Assembly (NCBI RefSeq): GCF_001598855.1
Contig: NZ_BCZS01000002.1
Coordinates: 124,001 to 188,000 of the forward strand
Source of the DNA: Pluralibacter gergoviae ATCC 33028 = NBRC 105706
GTDB taxonomy: Bacteria > Pseudomonadota > Gammaproteobacteria > Enterobacterales > Enterobacteriaceae
DNA: 64,000 nucleotides
Reading direction: 5' to 3'
Made by a program: the position numbers and the translations under genes. Position 1 is the stretch's first letter. Each line of letters starts with the position of its first letter. Shown here piece by piece: positions 52,001 through 60,295 of the stretch. Below the pieces are notes generated by a model that made no database searches, was not told the origin of the DNA, and was given only the letters and a program-made list of their open reading frames with translations.

Positions 52001-53171
52001 CGCTTGGATCAAAGTTAACGGCTATACATGAATGTAGTTGTGGCCATGGAGCTAAGCTAGCAAGTACAGCTGAAGTATCAATATTTGTATTCGATGATAA
52101 AAGAGCATTTGCTCTTGCTGGGATTCGGCTGCGCTCTTTCTTTAAGTGACTATGAGATTGAAAAGCAATATCTGAAGGAGGCAATGTAGCGACATCGTTT
52201 GTGCAATTTATTCTGTTCAGATTAAGTGTTTTTCTTGCCCCTCGTGTCATTCCTGCGATTTGGCTTAGGTGGCCGGTAATTTTGGCTGCTGTGAAGCAGT
52301 AGTGATTGGGAAAGGCAGAAATTCTGGTTTTATCTTTTGTATTTGCCCATACTTCATTTCCGAGCCAGTCACAGGCACTGCATCGGCTGTCAACATGCCA
52401 TTCCAGATTTTCCCAGCCTTTATTAGAACTATCACCAATAGAAATTACTCGCGGTAAATCTTCGCGAAAAAAATGTAACACTGTAGGTAGATAAAATCGA
52501 AGATTCGCATCTTCACTATCTGAAATAAGAGCGTTGATGTATTGCTCAGGTGCTATGTTGTTAGGGTTTAATAATAGCGTATCAAGTATGGACTGTCCTT
52601 GCTTGAATCTTGTCCATAGATAACTACGAATGGTGACGAAATATTTATTCTGCAACCCTTGTTTAATAATCCAATTTGAAAGGAGTAGCGCATACAATGC
52701 AACCTCAGCAGAATAACTTGGGTTTGCCTCACTTGTATGTTTAATATCAATAATGCTTAGGGCAAAACGTTTTTCTGTTGCAGTTTGTATAACATTCCGG
52801 CTTCCATTTGGTTTTATTTCCTCGTCGTCCTCTCTGGGCTCTCTTACTAAAATAATATCTGGTATAAGCCCTGCTATAGGAGGAATAAGTGAGGAGTGAG
52901 ATGAATTAAGTCCAATGTTATTTAGAAAGTCACTTTGGAAATCTATTGGCTCAAATTTTCCTTGGAGAATGACAGACGGAAGAGAGTTGACTTTTTTTAA
53001 CAAATCAGAAAGAGAAGCTTTGACCGGTTTATTTGTACCTAATTTATCTGGCTGGTAGATAACTCTACTACCAAAAGCTCGAATCAGTTGGTCGTTACGC
53101 TGATCCTCAAAATCACGACCGGCTGTTTGAAGAACGCCAACTCCAGGTCGAGCTTGCAAGGGAACCGGCAT
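49035..53171 (-). CDS. Large nuclease-helicase: RecB/Cas4-like N-terminus plus superfamily 1 helicase
   Basis: 1378 residues from the ATG at 53171 (a TTG 15 bases upstream, at 53186, is also possible). N-terminal region: SIIDIKHTSEANPSYSAEVA near 142-165 reads as the D-x-K plus helix motif of a PD-(D/E)XK nuclease (Cas4/RecB, TM0106-like), and RCSACDW near 265 may belong to a metal or Fe-S site. C-terminal SF1 helicase of the Upf1/Dna2 type: Walker A GPPGTGKTQT near 907, Walker B LIIDESSQVQ near 1047, GDHLQMPPIL near 1075, EENYRSAEDI near 1120, VEKFQGGERHTII near 1280, ERTNVAISRAMAK near 1313. The middle 450 residues match nothing I know. Very AT-rich. Probably a DNA-cutting, DNA-translocating antiphage effector paired with the convergent methyltransferase; this is inference. 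Confidence 0.82.
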   Translation of the reverse strand: MPVPLQARPGVGVLQTAGRDFEDQRNDQLIRAFGSRVIYQPDKLGTNKPVKASLSDLLKKVNSLPSVILQGKFEPIDFQSDFLNNIGLNSSHSSLIPPIAGLIPDIILVREPREDDEEIKPNGSRNVIQTATEKRFALSIIDIKHTSEANPSYSAEVALYALLLSNWIIKQGLQNKYFVTIRSYLWTRFKQGQSILDTLLLNPNNIAPEQYINALISDSEDANLRFYLPTVLHFFREDLPRVISIGDSSNKGWENLEWHVDSRCSACDWLGNEVWANTKDKTRISAFPNHYCFTAAKITGHLSQIAGMTRGARKTLNLNRINCTNDVATLPPSDIAFQSHSHLKKERSRIPARANALLSSNTNIDTSAVLASLAPWPQLHSCIAVNFDPSAGLLTGLSITGKTTAYIKGQSPRYFPTKSFVVDQKNLDDEWNALEGLLSTLSDMIDQSEKYIREAGKPPLTAQIAFWEKRQFEELCNAMGRHLPHVLGLTDRKTKALAWLFPADELIEKPDGAVSPCVVFIDDIIKRVVFSPSPHVITLFDTAANYYFGNFPVVQKDAYYREFLTNGIPRERIYEIWSNAATIKRGSVISPRNTVIQEFANALEKQCKALNSIVDKLRFDFSGHLKANAPKLSLSIPRGTTNVAFDSKLWVWWDELQYQTKKLESHQRIALDAETLEANYDAIRITNGKPTGQPNEYVFDVLTGSTEAKLDDNDGFLILGKEGFPGFPLQRALDILNKGINYSLIQDALLTTPLWSSLSVTLISFDRNTRKAVLSIFNRKQTNFFQLLVANSPIDFMNDVFITKGQSSFKWYEKVKNILSLVGNPSIAVADTNAAHAMGAKPAKSGKDVVTPLARVLWEADTLYNNSIISTADAKSIASYAKAKFGLNDSQKAAISHASEKGLTLIWGPPGTGKTQTLAACIHSMVYHAMNTNAPLKVLVTGPTYKAVEELIERVINSLSAEKSCNTEIFVGYSQSHSPKNISCCTTHLKVSSFKLSNSNNETADCIASLRNTKSTTIVATSTMQAYKLAEWMHGSSVAPIFDILIIDESSQVQVTTAISPLATIKDSSRVIIAGDHLQMPPILALEPPKGSEYLVSSIQKYLMERSFGSKILPCPLEENYRSAEDIVAYARTIGYRSTLKASNEKTSLHFLSKYPKPLSNYPSTLPWSTLWSDILDENKKILTLLHEDELSSQSNIFEAKIVSALTWILSQTVSNNLNGREACVHDTPTAEHFWQKCIGIVTPHRAQRALVIRELKSIFPADQGELIDSAVDTVEKFQGGERHTIIVTFGVGDADVIIGEETFLMQLERTNVAISRAMAKCIVVMPQTLAGHVPQDKKALETAHAIKDYVDEFCNQEILAQIQYGSEVRNAKLRYHV

Positions 53172-53812
53172 GTTGTGAGTAGCCAACTCAGAATCTTAGT
53201 GAAGAGATAAAAATAAACTTCTGTCACACTTTGATCTTAGAAACATTGACAAAGTGCTTTTTGATATTCTTTTATCTGCCATCTTATGATACCTATTTAT
53301 TGGATCTATAGTTCAGTTCTTTTCCTGAGTAACAGAATTGTAGAAAATATAAACTATATGTCATTAGATATAAATAATAAACGACTTTTATTGTTAGTTA
53401 GGCTCTATAATTCTCTATTTTAAAAAAATAACTTCTATTGTCAAGTTTGTTATTATAAAATATCCTCTAAAGAGGAATTCTAAAAATCTATTTATCCTCA
53501 TCCAAAGATTTAAGTCTTTTATAGGCTACGCAGCTAGCTACGGAGATTTGTTGTGCAAATCCATGCTGTTAACCTGCTCCCGTTGATTAACACACCGCGA
53601 TGTTAGTAATGTCTTCTTGTGACCCTGACCCCGAATATGCTCCAAGCATAATCAGGAATAACCGGCTTCATGTTGGTTGCATATTCTGGCAACCGACAGA
53701 TTTTTCTGCAAATTCGGACGGGGTTATCCATCCCAGCGTAGAATGAGGACGTCTCTGGTTATAGTGTATGCGCCAGTCCTCGATTTTGCACCGTGCGTCC
53801 TCCAGGAACATG
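53172..53812. other. AT-rich intergenic region with transposase remnant
   Basis: About 640 bases. The first 400 (53172-53600) are very AT-rich and should contain the promoter of the helicase gene; no convincing gene seen. The end (53670-53800) is an IS3-family remnant described separately. Confidence 0.6.
53670..53803 (-). pseudogene. IS3-family transposase C-terminal remnant
   Basis: Read on the minus strand this encodes about 44 residues ending at a TGA: FLEDARCKIEDWRIHYNQRR, then PHSTLGWITPSEFAEKS. This is the C-terminal end of an IS3-family OrfB (DDE transposase). The rest of that gene is gone; the intact IS starting at 53813 cuts it off. It is a different IS3 subgroup from both intact elements nearby. 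Confidence 0.75.
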
Positions 53813-53842
53813 TGATCCTCCCCTCATAATGTGGACACGCTT

Positions 53843-54709
53843 CTAAGCGAGGTTCTTTTTTTCAAATTGCTCCGGGCTGAGACCGCCACACGCACTGTGA
53901 CGACGCCAACGATTGTAATCGCACTCAATGTAATTAAATACCACGGTACGCATATCATCACGACTGATTAGACACTCACCGTGGATACATTCCACCTCCA
54001 GCGAGTGGAAAAAACTTTCCGCACAGGCATTGTCATAGCAGCAGCCTTTGGCACTCATGCTGCCACGAAGGCCGTGCTGCATCAGTAGGGTATGATAATC
54101 TGCTGAGCAGTATTGGCCGCCGCGATCGCTGTGAGCAATAACATTCATTGGCCGCTTACGCCGCCAAAGCGCCATCTGCAGGGCATCGCACACCAGCTCT
54201 GCTGTCATCCGGGATGACATTGACCAGCCAATGACCGCACGGGACCACAGGTCAATCACCACGGCAAGATACAGCCAGCCCTCGTCGGTACGTATATAGG
54301 TGATGTCCTGCACCCACTTCTGATTTGGTGCGCAGGCGGTGAAATCCTGCTTCAGCAGGTTATCGAATACCGGCAGATTATGTGCCTTATAGCTGACCGG
54401 ATTGAATTTCCGGGCGGCTCTGGCCCTCAGCCCCTGCCGTTTCAGGCTGGTCGCCACCGTCTTAATGTTGTACCTGAGCCCCTGTTCGCGGAGCTCATCA
54501 GTAATGCGCGGTGCGCCGTAGCGCTGTTTTGCCTGATGAAAAGCCTGGCTGACCACCCTGTCACACTGCTGGCGAAATTGTTGACGCGTACCCGGCTGCA
54601 CGCGACGGTTACGGCGAGCATAACAGCCGCTGCGGGACACGCGCAGCACCCGACACATCGCTTTGATACTGAACTCTGCCCGATGTTTTTCGATGAAGAC
54701 ATACTTCAT
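53843..54709 (-). CDS. IS3-family transposase OrfB (DDE catalytic)
   Basis: 288 residues. An HTH_21 helix region is followed by the rve integrase core: first Asp in [10 protein letters not shown] (about 129), second in AHSDRGGQY (about 195) and the Glu in [13 protein letters not shown] (about 230), so the DDE triad is intact. In this family it is normally made as an OrfAB fusion by programmed -1 frameshifting. It overlaps orfA by 4 bases (ATGA). Confidence 0.92.
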   Translation of the reverse strand: MKYVFIEKHRAEFSIKAMCRVLRVSRSGCYARRNRRVQPGTRQQFRQQCDRVVSQAFHQAKQRYGAPRITDELREQGLRYNIKTVATSLKRQGLRARAARKFNPVSYKAHNLPVFDNLLKQDFTACAPNQKWVQDITYIRTDEGWLYLAVVIDLWSRAVIGWSMSSRMTAELVCDALQMALWRRKRPMNVIAHSDRGGQYCSADYHTLLMQHGLRGSMSAKGCCYDNACAESFFHSLEVECIHGECLISRDDMRTVVFNYIECDYNRWRRHSACGGLSPEQFEKKNLA

Positions 54710-55014
54710 TTCAGGCGCTTCGCGAAGTATGTCGCTGCCTTTTGGAGAATAGCCAGCTCCTCGGCCTGCTCCGCCAGCTGGCGCTTCAGGCGGGCATTTT
54801 CGGCAGCCAGCTCATTCTCTCGTTCGGAGGACGTTTTCTGCTGCTGAATTTTGCTGCGCCATGCATAAAGCTGAGACTCATAAAGGGAGAGTTCGCGGGC
54901 AGCGGCGGCCACGCCGATTCGCTCAGCAAGCTTCAGGGCTTCGCTGCGGTATTCAGGAGAATACTGTTTTCGTGGCTTCTTAGTTACGGTTGCTGATTTA
55001 GTCATGTGAGTCAC
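54706..55014 (-). CDS. IS3-family transposase OrfA (helix-turn-helix)
   Basis: 102 residues: a helix-turn-helix of the HTH_Tnp_1 type ([20 protein letters not shown], then [16 protein letters not shown]) and a leucine-zipper coiled coil (about 62-92: [20 protein letters not shown]). Binds the element ends and supplies the N-terminal part of the OrfAB transposase. Confidence 0.92.
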   Translation of the reverse strand: MTHMTKSATVTKKPRKQYSPEYRSEALKLAERIGVAAAARELSLYESQLYAWRSKIQQQKTSSERENELAAENARLKRQLAEQAEELAILQKAATYFAKRLK

Positions 55015-55070
55015 CTCTGTCTGAGAGTTTACTCACTTAGTTGCGTGTCCACTATTGGCGGGTAGGATCA

Positions 55071-55415
55071 GCATAGGCCAGAGACCCTATGGGAAAAGTT
55101 AGTAACAGAAATAATGAACTATGTCGCATGGCAGTATTTTCCTGAAGCGTATTCAGGGCAGGGTAGATGAGATGCTGGGGTGGCACAGTGAAGAAATATT
55201 TGTGTCTAATAAAAGATTTTAGTCGGTGCTGTGAATGCTAACTCACTATTTTTAATATGGAAGATACTAGTAATAGTCAAGTTTTATCTACTGTTTACTG
55301 CATTAGGGCTATTGGATTTTATAGCCGGCAAACGTTCGTATCTTCTATGGATAAAGTTTGGTAGTTGTGATTCTAACAACTACCAAAAATTACTGGATTG
55401 GACAATTAAAGTATG
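55071..55415. other. Region between IS element and HNH gene, with gene fragment
   Basis: AT-rich. On the + strand a frame running from the IS edge to about 55165 (ETLWEKLVTEIMNYVAWQYF, stop soon after YSGQGR) could be the last 30-odd residues of a gene truncated by the IS; I do not recognise the family. The remainder carries the 3' flank of the HNH gene. No RNA gene seen. Confidence 0.4.
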
Positions 55416-56534
55416 TCAACTTTTAAGAATATCATTCTTTAATTTCGATAAAGGTATCGTAGAATAATCTTGTTCGTTTCCTGTTACCCCAAATATGAAA
55501 TGCCTAAATTCGTCTTCTGTCATTTTTGTCGATAGGATTTTTTCTATGGATTTTCTATATCCATCGGTGAAAATTAAACGTTTTTTGAGAAGGTTAGCTA
55601 CGTCTGATTTATGATTCTCATATATCTCCCGATGTCTAAAGAAATATGAGTTATTAATATCATCTTTATCCTTGGGGATTACTTTTAAGTCAAATCCATC
55701 CATGTCTCCATATAGTCCTTTTACGTTATTATAAATCACATGGAAATATTTCTCATCTATTAATCTATTAGAGTATATGTTTGCCCAAGGGAACAGTTTG
55801 TCTTTTTTTATTATGCAATTGCAATATGAACAAGATGGTATAAAGTTTAACAAGGTCAGTGAATATAAAGGAAAGATTAATTTTGGGAATTGATGATCAA
55901 TTTGAGCTAAAGATTTTACCTCACCATTATAGGAGTATGTATCAATATATTGTCTATTACAGTAAGGGCAAATAGTTATTTTAATATTATTAAGTATATC
56001 GTTTCTTATATTTTTTACTGACATCAAAAACTCATTGTAGTTAAAAATGGCAGCAATGCTTTTGTTGTTTTTTTTAAATGCGGTAATTATTTTCTTATGA
56101 AAGTCCAAATAGTTCTTTTCGTTTTTTACAATATCTGAGTTATTAATGCCAAATTTTTTTAGGATATTATTATGCCTGAATTTATCTATAATATAAATCC
56201 GTTCATCAGCTAATGCTTTTTTATACAGAGAGCCACTTAGAACCTTATGTTGAATTTTTATTATTTTTAGATAATCATTGCCATGTAATAAAAATCTTGA
56301 GATCTCGTAGTAGTCTTTTAGAAATTCATCATTTTTCTTAATTAATCCTTTTTGAACAAATGGATCAAAAGAGATGGAGTTTAAAAGTTCATCCGAGCAC
56401 ACCTCATTAAATGAAAATGAGTGATTAAAAAAATCAATTCCTAATTTTTTGTTCAGGATGAATGATTTAACTTTTCGTTGATGTGAAACAATAAATTCAT
56501 TATTAAAAAATTGCTCTTTAGAAAATTTAATCAT
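55416..56534 (-). CDS. HNH endonuclease, PtuB-like (Septu-type)
   Basis: 372 residues from the ATG at 56534 (a start at 56546 is also possible). The HNH finger reads CPYCNRQYID (about 188), AQIDHQFPK (about 213) and LLNFIPSCSYCN (about 232), with a second CxxC pair that binds structural zinc, as in PtuB of the Septu system and in retron-linked HNH proteins. The N-terminal 180 residues are helical and not recognised; PtuB proteins are often shorter. It overlaps the upstream ATPase gene by 8 bases, a sign of translational coupling. Very low GC. Likely the toxic DNase or RNase half of a defence pair; the substrate is not known. Confidence 0.82.
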   Translation of the reverse strand: MIKFSKEQFFNNEFIVSHQRKVKSFILNKKLGIDFFNHSFSFNEVCSDELLNSISFDPFVQKGLIKKNDEFLKDYYEISRFLLHGNDYLKIIKIQHKVLSGSLYKKALADERIYIIDKFRHNNILKKFGINNSDIVKNEKNYLDFHKKIITAFKKNNKSIAAIFNYNEFLMSVKNIRNDILNNIKITICPYCNRQYIDTYSYNGEVKSLAQIDHQFPKLIFPLYSLTLLNFIPSCSYCNCIIKKDKLFPWANIYSNRLIDEKYFHVIYNNVKGLYGDMDGFDLKVIPKDKDDINNSYFFRHREIYENHKSDVANLLKKRLIFTDGYRKSIEKILSTKMTEDEFRHFIFGVTGNEQDYSTIPLSKLKNDILKS

Positions 56535-58356
56535 GTTTCTTTTCATTCATTTTATTAAGGATTTTTTCTTTCTTTTTGATTAAAGTGTTTATTTCATCAT
56601 CTAATTTAACTAATTGCATTTTTTTATCATAATTATAATTGGCGTTAAGTTGATTAATCAATGTTCGTCTAATATACTCATCATCAATGGAATGTATTAT
56701 ATTACGTAGGCTAGTATAAGTTTTTGAAGTGGTATTCATGTTTACATTATCTACTTGAGTCAATAATTCATTTAATTTTCGTACAGCAAACTCACCAATT
56801 GGTTGTGATAAAAAGAATGAATCATTTATTATATCATATATATTGCTTGCAAAACTACGGTTTGCTTTACTACTATAATATTTACCTTCAGAGGGGATGT
56901 ATTCTATTTTTATAACATTTTCTTTTAACAGATCGCTGATGACATATGGTGAATGTGTTGATAAAAGTATCTGGAAGGAATAATTATTGTAACCTTTGTT
57001 CAAGTATTGTAGTAGGTAATCTAAAAATAATCTTGACCACTCTGGATGAAGGTGTTCATCATACTCATCTAATATAATAATAAAACCATGAATCTCTGGG
57101 TTGTTCTCTATGGTTAGTTTAATCGCTTTATTAATACCAGCGATCTTGCTATTTATATCAAACTCCCCTGTGCTCATTTTAGGCAACTTGAGAGTAATTG
57201 GGTTGTTTCCAGCGCCAATTTCAGTAATAAAAGAATGTACCTTGTCATCATAATTATTAAGATTTATGGAACATGTTACGTTTTCTTTTAGTCCGTTTCC
57301 TTCTTTCGTAAAAAATAATTTGTCATTGTTTTCTAAAAAATTTATAACTACGGTCCATTCTATATCATCTAAATATGAAACTATTTCATCATCATTTTTT
57401 GTTAATAGTTCAATAGTATTGTCTATTGTTTTTAACAAGAAAGATTTTATTTTAGCATAATCTAATATATCGCTATTATATCTGTTAGAGTTAATTAACT
57501 CTTGACAGATTGCTCTGTTTTTTTCATCAAAAGAATTATGGATTATGTGTAAGATATATTCTTCCATAAAATTTATTACAAAAAGTTTTTTGCTGTCTTG
57601 TATTTTTTTTGGTTTGTTTTGATTAAATAATATGATATTAGAGTCTAAATATCTATCAAAGTCATTATAAAATTTAAACTCTTTTTTTTCTTCACGCATC
57701 TGGTATGCTTCGATCTTTATATCAATGCTTTTTTTGTTTATGTGACTGCAAAAATCATTGGCATTATTAGTTATAAATTCATAAAAATTTGCCATGTTGG
57801 TTTGCAGATAATTTCTTTTAAAACCATAGTTTCTATCATCGTTATCATGAATGTTCCTGCGTCCTTTTCCATTTATGCTATTGGAAAAATTTGGTTTGTG
57901 AATAACACAGTATTTATTTTGAATGTTATTTTCAAATTGGATAAATGAATCTAGGTAAAGAATATTTTCTGTTCTACCTAATCTATAGGCTATATAAGAT
58001 TGATTTACTTTCCCGATATTTATAATTTTATCGGCATTAAAACCTTCTAAAAAATAAGTATCATTATGTTCATAAACGGCTACCCATTGACTATTAGGGT
58101 AGCAACTATGTAAGTCTATGTGGCTCAAACCAAGTATATTAAAAATGGTGCTTTTCCCTACACCATTTTGTCCCACGACAGCATTTACATTAATGATATT
58201 ATTTCCATAGAAATTTTGTAATGGTGTATATTCCAAGTCAATTATCTTCAATTCACGTGTGTTTGTGATATTTATTTCTTTATCTTCTGAGAAATTAATT
58301 CCCAAATTAAAGTCAACATCAAAGCAATTAGCCAAATAAAAATAAATTAATCTCAT
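56527..58356 (-). CDS. ATPase, PtuA-like (AAA_21/SMC-type ABC ATPase)
   Basis: 609 residues from the ATG at 58356, chosen because GAGGGA lies 7 bases upstream; an ATG 15 bases earlier (58371) is also open. Walker A GQNGVGKS (62-69), an ABC signature-like KMSTGEFD (about 394), Walker B FIIILDEYDEHLHPEWSR (about 428) and the H-loop LLSTHSPYVISDL (about 467). This is the overcoming-lysogeny/AAA_21 architecture with a long helical insert between Walker A and signature (about 100-380). With the HNH gene it matches the Septu PtuA/PtuB pairing; PtuA-type ATPases are thought to hold the nuclease inactive until phage infection. The ATPase looks active. Confidence 0.85.
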   Translation of the reverse strand: MRLIYFYLANCFDVDFNLGINFSEDKEINITNTRELKIIDLEYTPLQNFYGNNIINVNAVVGQNGVGKSTIFNILGLSHIDLHSCYPNSQWVAVYEHNDTYFLEGFNADKIINIGKVNQSYIAYRLGRTENILYLDSFIQFENNIQNKYCVIHKPNFSNSINGKGRRNIHDNDDRNYGFKRNYLQTNMANFYEFITNNANDFCSHINKKSIDIKIEAYQMREEKKEFKFYNDFDRYLDSNIILFNQNKPKKIQDSKKLFVINFMEEYILHIIHNSFDEKNRAICQELINSNRYNSDILDYAKIKSFLLKTIDNTIELLTKNDDEIVSYLDDIEWTVVINFLENNDKLFFTKEGNGLKENVTCSINLNNYDDKVHSFITEIGAGNNPITLKLPKMSTGEFDINSKIAGINKAIKLTIENNPEIHGFIIILDEYDEHLHPEWSRLFLDYLLQYLNKGYNNYSFQILLSTHSPYVISDLLKENVIKIEYIPSEGKYYSSKANRSFASNIYDIINDSFFLSQPIGEFAVRKLNELLTQVDNVNMNTTSKTYTSLRNIIHSIDDEYIRRTLINQLNANYNYDKKMQLVKLDDEINTLIKKKEKILNKMNEKKHD

Positions 58357-58670
58357 TTCATCCCTCAACATAAATCATTAAAACTATCAAGCATGGAGTT
58401 AAAGTGTAATAGTCAAAGTATATCGTTTAAATTGTTGATGTTAATTATACTAAAGAGAATATCATAATACAATAATTATACTGAAGTTAGGATTCGATGT
58501 TCTATGTTTTTTTAATTGTAATTGCATTTTTATTATTAGTATCTCTTTATTAAGAAGCCATTTTTGTATGTAACATGCAATCATATTATAAGTTTTGACA
58601 TGTCTTACTACACTAATGATGATTTAAGGCGTAAGGACAGTGGGTAATCCTCCCATTTTTAACGGAGGCG
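58357..58670. other. Upstream region of the ATPase/HNH pair
   Basis: About 300 very AT-rich bases that should hold the promoter of the pair, with several TATAAT-like stretches, so no single promoter can be singled out. No reverse transcriptase gene or retron-like msr/msd hairpin is apparent, which argues against a retron. Confidence 0.5.
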
Positions 58671-59809
58671 ATAAGTAGAATCAGGTCATGCGTTGAATAT
58701 GCTGCATTGGCGTGAAGCCATTCAGTGCCATATTCGGACGCTCGTGATTATAAAACCATTGCCAGCGTGTGGCATAGTCCTGCAATTCATCCAGTGATGT
58801 AAACAGGTGCTGTCCCAGCCAGTCATAACGTACTGTCCGGTTATATCGCTCAATATAAGCATTCTGCTGAGGTTTACCGGGTTGAATAAAACGCAGGGTG
58901 ATATCCTGCTGAGCAGCCCATGACATCAGTACCTTGCCAGTATATTCTGGCCCGTTATCACATCGTATTGCTGCCGGTTTACCTTTCCACTCAATGAGTT
59001 GTTCGGGAGTCCTCACAACACGATTTGCGGGAAGAGAAAAATCCACCTCAATGGCCAGCGCCTCACGATTAAAGTCATCAATAACGTTTAGCAACCGGAC
59101 TGAGCGGCCATCCGATAGCTGCTCATGCATGAAGTCCATTGACCAGCATTCATTGCGGCTTTCAGGCACTGCCAGCGGTTCGGGCTTATCCCGTTTCAGT
59201 CGTTTCTTCGGTTTAATTCGCATGTTCAGAGACAATTCGCAGTATATCCGGTATACCCTTTTGTGATTGAACTTAAAGCCTTTTACGTTAAGCAGGTACA
59301 AAAAGCACAGACCAAAACCCCAGTTGCGCTGACCGTCAGCGATGCGGAGCAGCCAGTCAGCAATAACCGTGTTTTCTTCATTCAGATGAGGCTGATAGCG
59401 ATAGCAAGTTTCGCTGACAGCAAACAACTGGCAGGCAAAACGTATGCTGACGCTTCGGTTTTTGACCGCGTCCTGTGCCATCCGCTTTCGATGCGATGGC
59501 TTCACCACTTTTTTGCCATGGCCTCCTGAATAATTTCGGCCTTTAGTCGCTCTTCGGCATACATCTTTTTGAGACGGCGGTTTTCGTCTTCCAGCTCTTT
59601 TAGTCGGGCCATCATTGAGGCATCCATTCCGCCAAAGTGTGAACGCCACTTATAAAAACTGGCACTGCTCATACCATGCTCGCGGCATTGCTCAGCAACT
59701 GGCGTTCCGGCCTCGGCCTGCTTGAGGATGGTCATGATCTGGCTGTCGGTAAAGCGTGATTTTTTCATAGAGATCTCCCCGGTTCAGGTTACGAGAAAAT
59801 TCTACTTAT
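58671..59809 (-). mobile_element. IS3-family element (IS407-like group), about 1.14 kb
   Basis: Carries orfA and orfB joined by a frameshift signal. The repeat ATAAGTAGAAT (58671-58681) recurs inverted at 59799-59809 and probably marks or lies near the ends; the left copy runs into the orfB stop codon, so exact ends are provisional. It forms the border between the AT-rich island and the GC-rich sequence with the NRPS relic. No target duplication recognised. Confidence 0.75.
58681..59768 (-). CDS. IS3-family transposase OrfAB (orfA + orfB by -1 frameshift)
   Basis: orfA (59502-59768, 88 residues) begins [20 protein letters not shown] and has the HTH of the IS407 group. The slippery heptamer A-AAA-AAG lies at 59508-59514 (minus strand), where a -1 shift joins orfA ...EAMAKK to orf[16 protein letters not shown]. 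OrfB carries the rve core: [17 protein letters not shown] and [16 protein letters not shown] supply the DDE residues. The combined protein is about 360 residues and appears intact. Confidence 0.9.
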
Positions 59810-59829
59810 GAACACACCGGTTTTTCGGG

Positions 59830-60240
59830 GGGATTACCGGAGCGGCAGCGGCCGACCGTCGCGGGTCAGGTACAGCGCGCCGGGGGGGCTTCCCCACCTC
59901 CGGCTGCGGGGTAGTCCACCATCACCATATCGACGAAGGCCGGGTGGGGCCGCTGAGGGAATAGAGCGCGAGAGCGGGACTCAGGGCGCGCAGCGTCTGC
60001 ACCGTCTCCGGCTTGATATAGTCCCCGCCCTGGCCGACCAGGCGCAGGGTGCTCAGGCTCCCCGCCGTCCGGCAGGCGAGCAGCATCTCCAGAATGGCGG
60101 GCACCGAGCGCCAGATGGTGACGCCGTGGCGCGCCACCAGCCGGTTCCAGTTGATGGCGTCTTTCTCCCGATCCGCGGCGGTCATCGCCCGGCGTCGCCG
60201 GGTCTGCGCAATCACATTGCCGGTGGCGCGGCAGATAGAG
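59830..60240 (-). pseudogene. Decayed NRPS adenylation-domain fragment
   Basis: On the minus strand pieces of an AMP-binding (adenylation) domain are readable: DREKDAINWNRLVARHGVTI, WRSVPAILEMLLACRTAG, LSTLRLVGQGGDYIKPE and YSLSGPTRPSSIW, the last corresponding to the GPTE-ASIW motif of A domains. After SSIW the frame stops and the likely continuation (VMVDYPAAGG) is in another frame. Neither a start nor downstream carrier domain is present, and the IS at 59809 cuts it off. It is a relic of a non-ribosomal peptide synthetase, probably from a siderophore cluster given the neighbours. Confidence 0.75.
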
Positions 60241-60295
60241 GGCCGCGACGCTGCCCGACCGATCCTTCCGCTCGCTTGCCGGCCCCCGGTAATGA

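Larger units (their letters stand above)
53813..55070 (-). mobile_element. IS3-family element (IS3/IS51-like group), 1258 bp
   Basis: Ends are defined by imperfect inverted repeats: TGATCCTCCCCTCATAATGT at the left end and, inverted, TGATCCTACCCGCCAATAGT at the right, each followed by GGACACGC. Two open frames on the minus strand (orfA 54706-55014, orfB 53843-54709) fill it. The flanking bases (ATG left, GCA right) do not form a target duplication, so the flank has been rearranged since insertion, or the ends have recombined. Confidence 0.88.

Noticed and set aside
47898..53171. DISARM, BREX or classical type I R-M
   Set aside because: Required partners (DUF1998, PLD, PglZ, BrxC, HsdS/HsdR) are absent from the surrounding sequence.
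54380..54847. Open frame on the + strand inside the IS3 element
   Set aside because: Antisense to the transposase genes; no independent evidence.
55416..58670. Retron (Ec78-type) interpretation of the ATPase/HNH pair
   Set aside because: No reverse transcriptase gene and no msr/msd-like structured region beside the pair.
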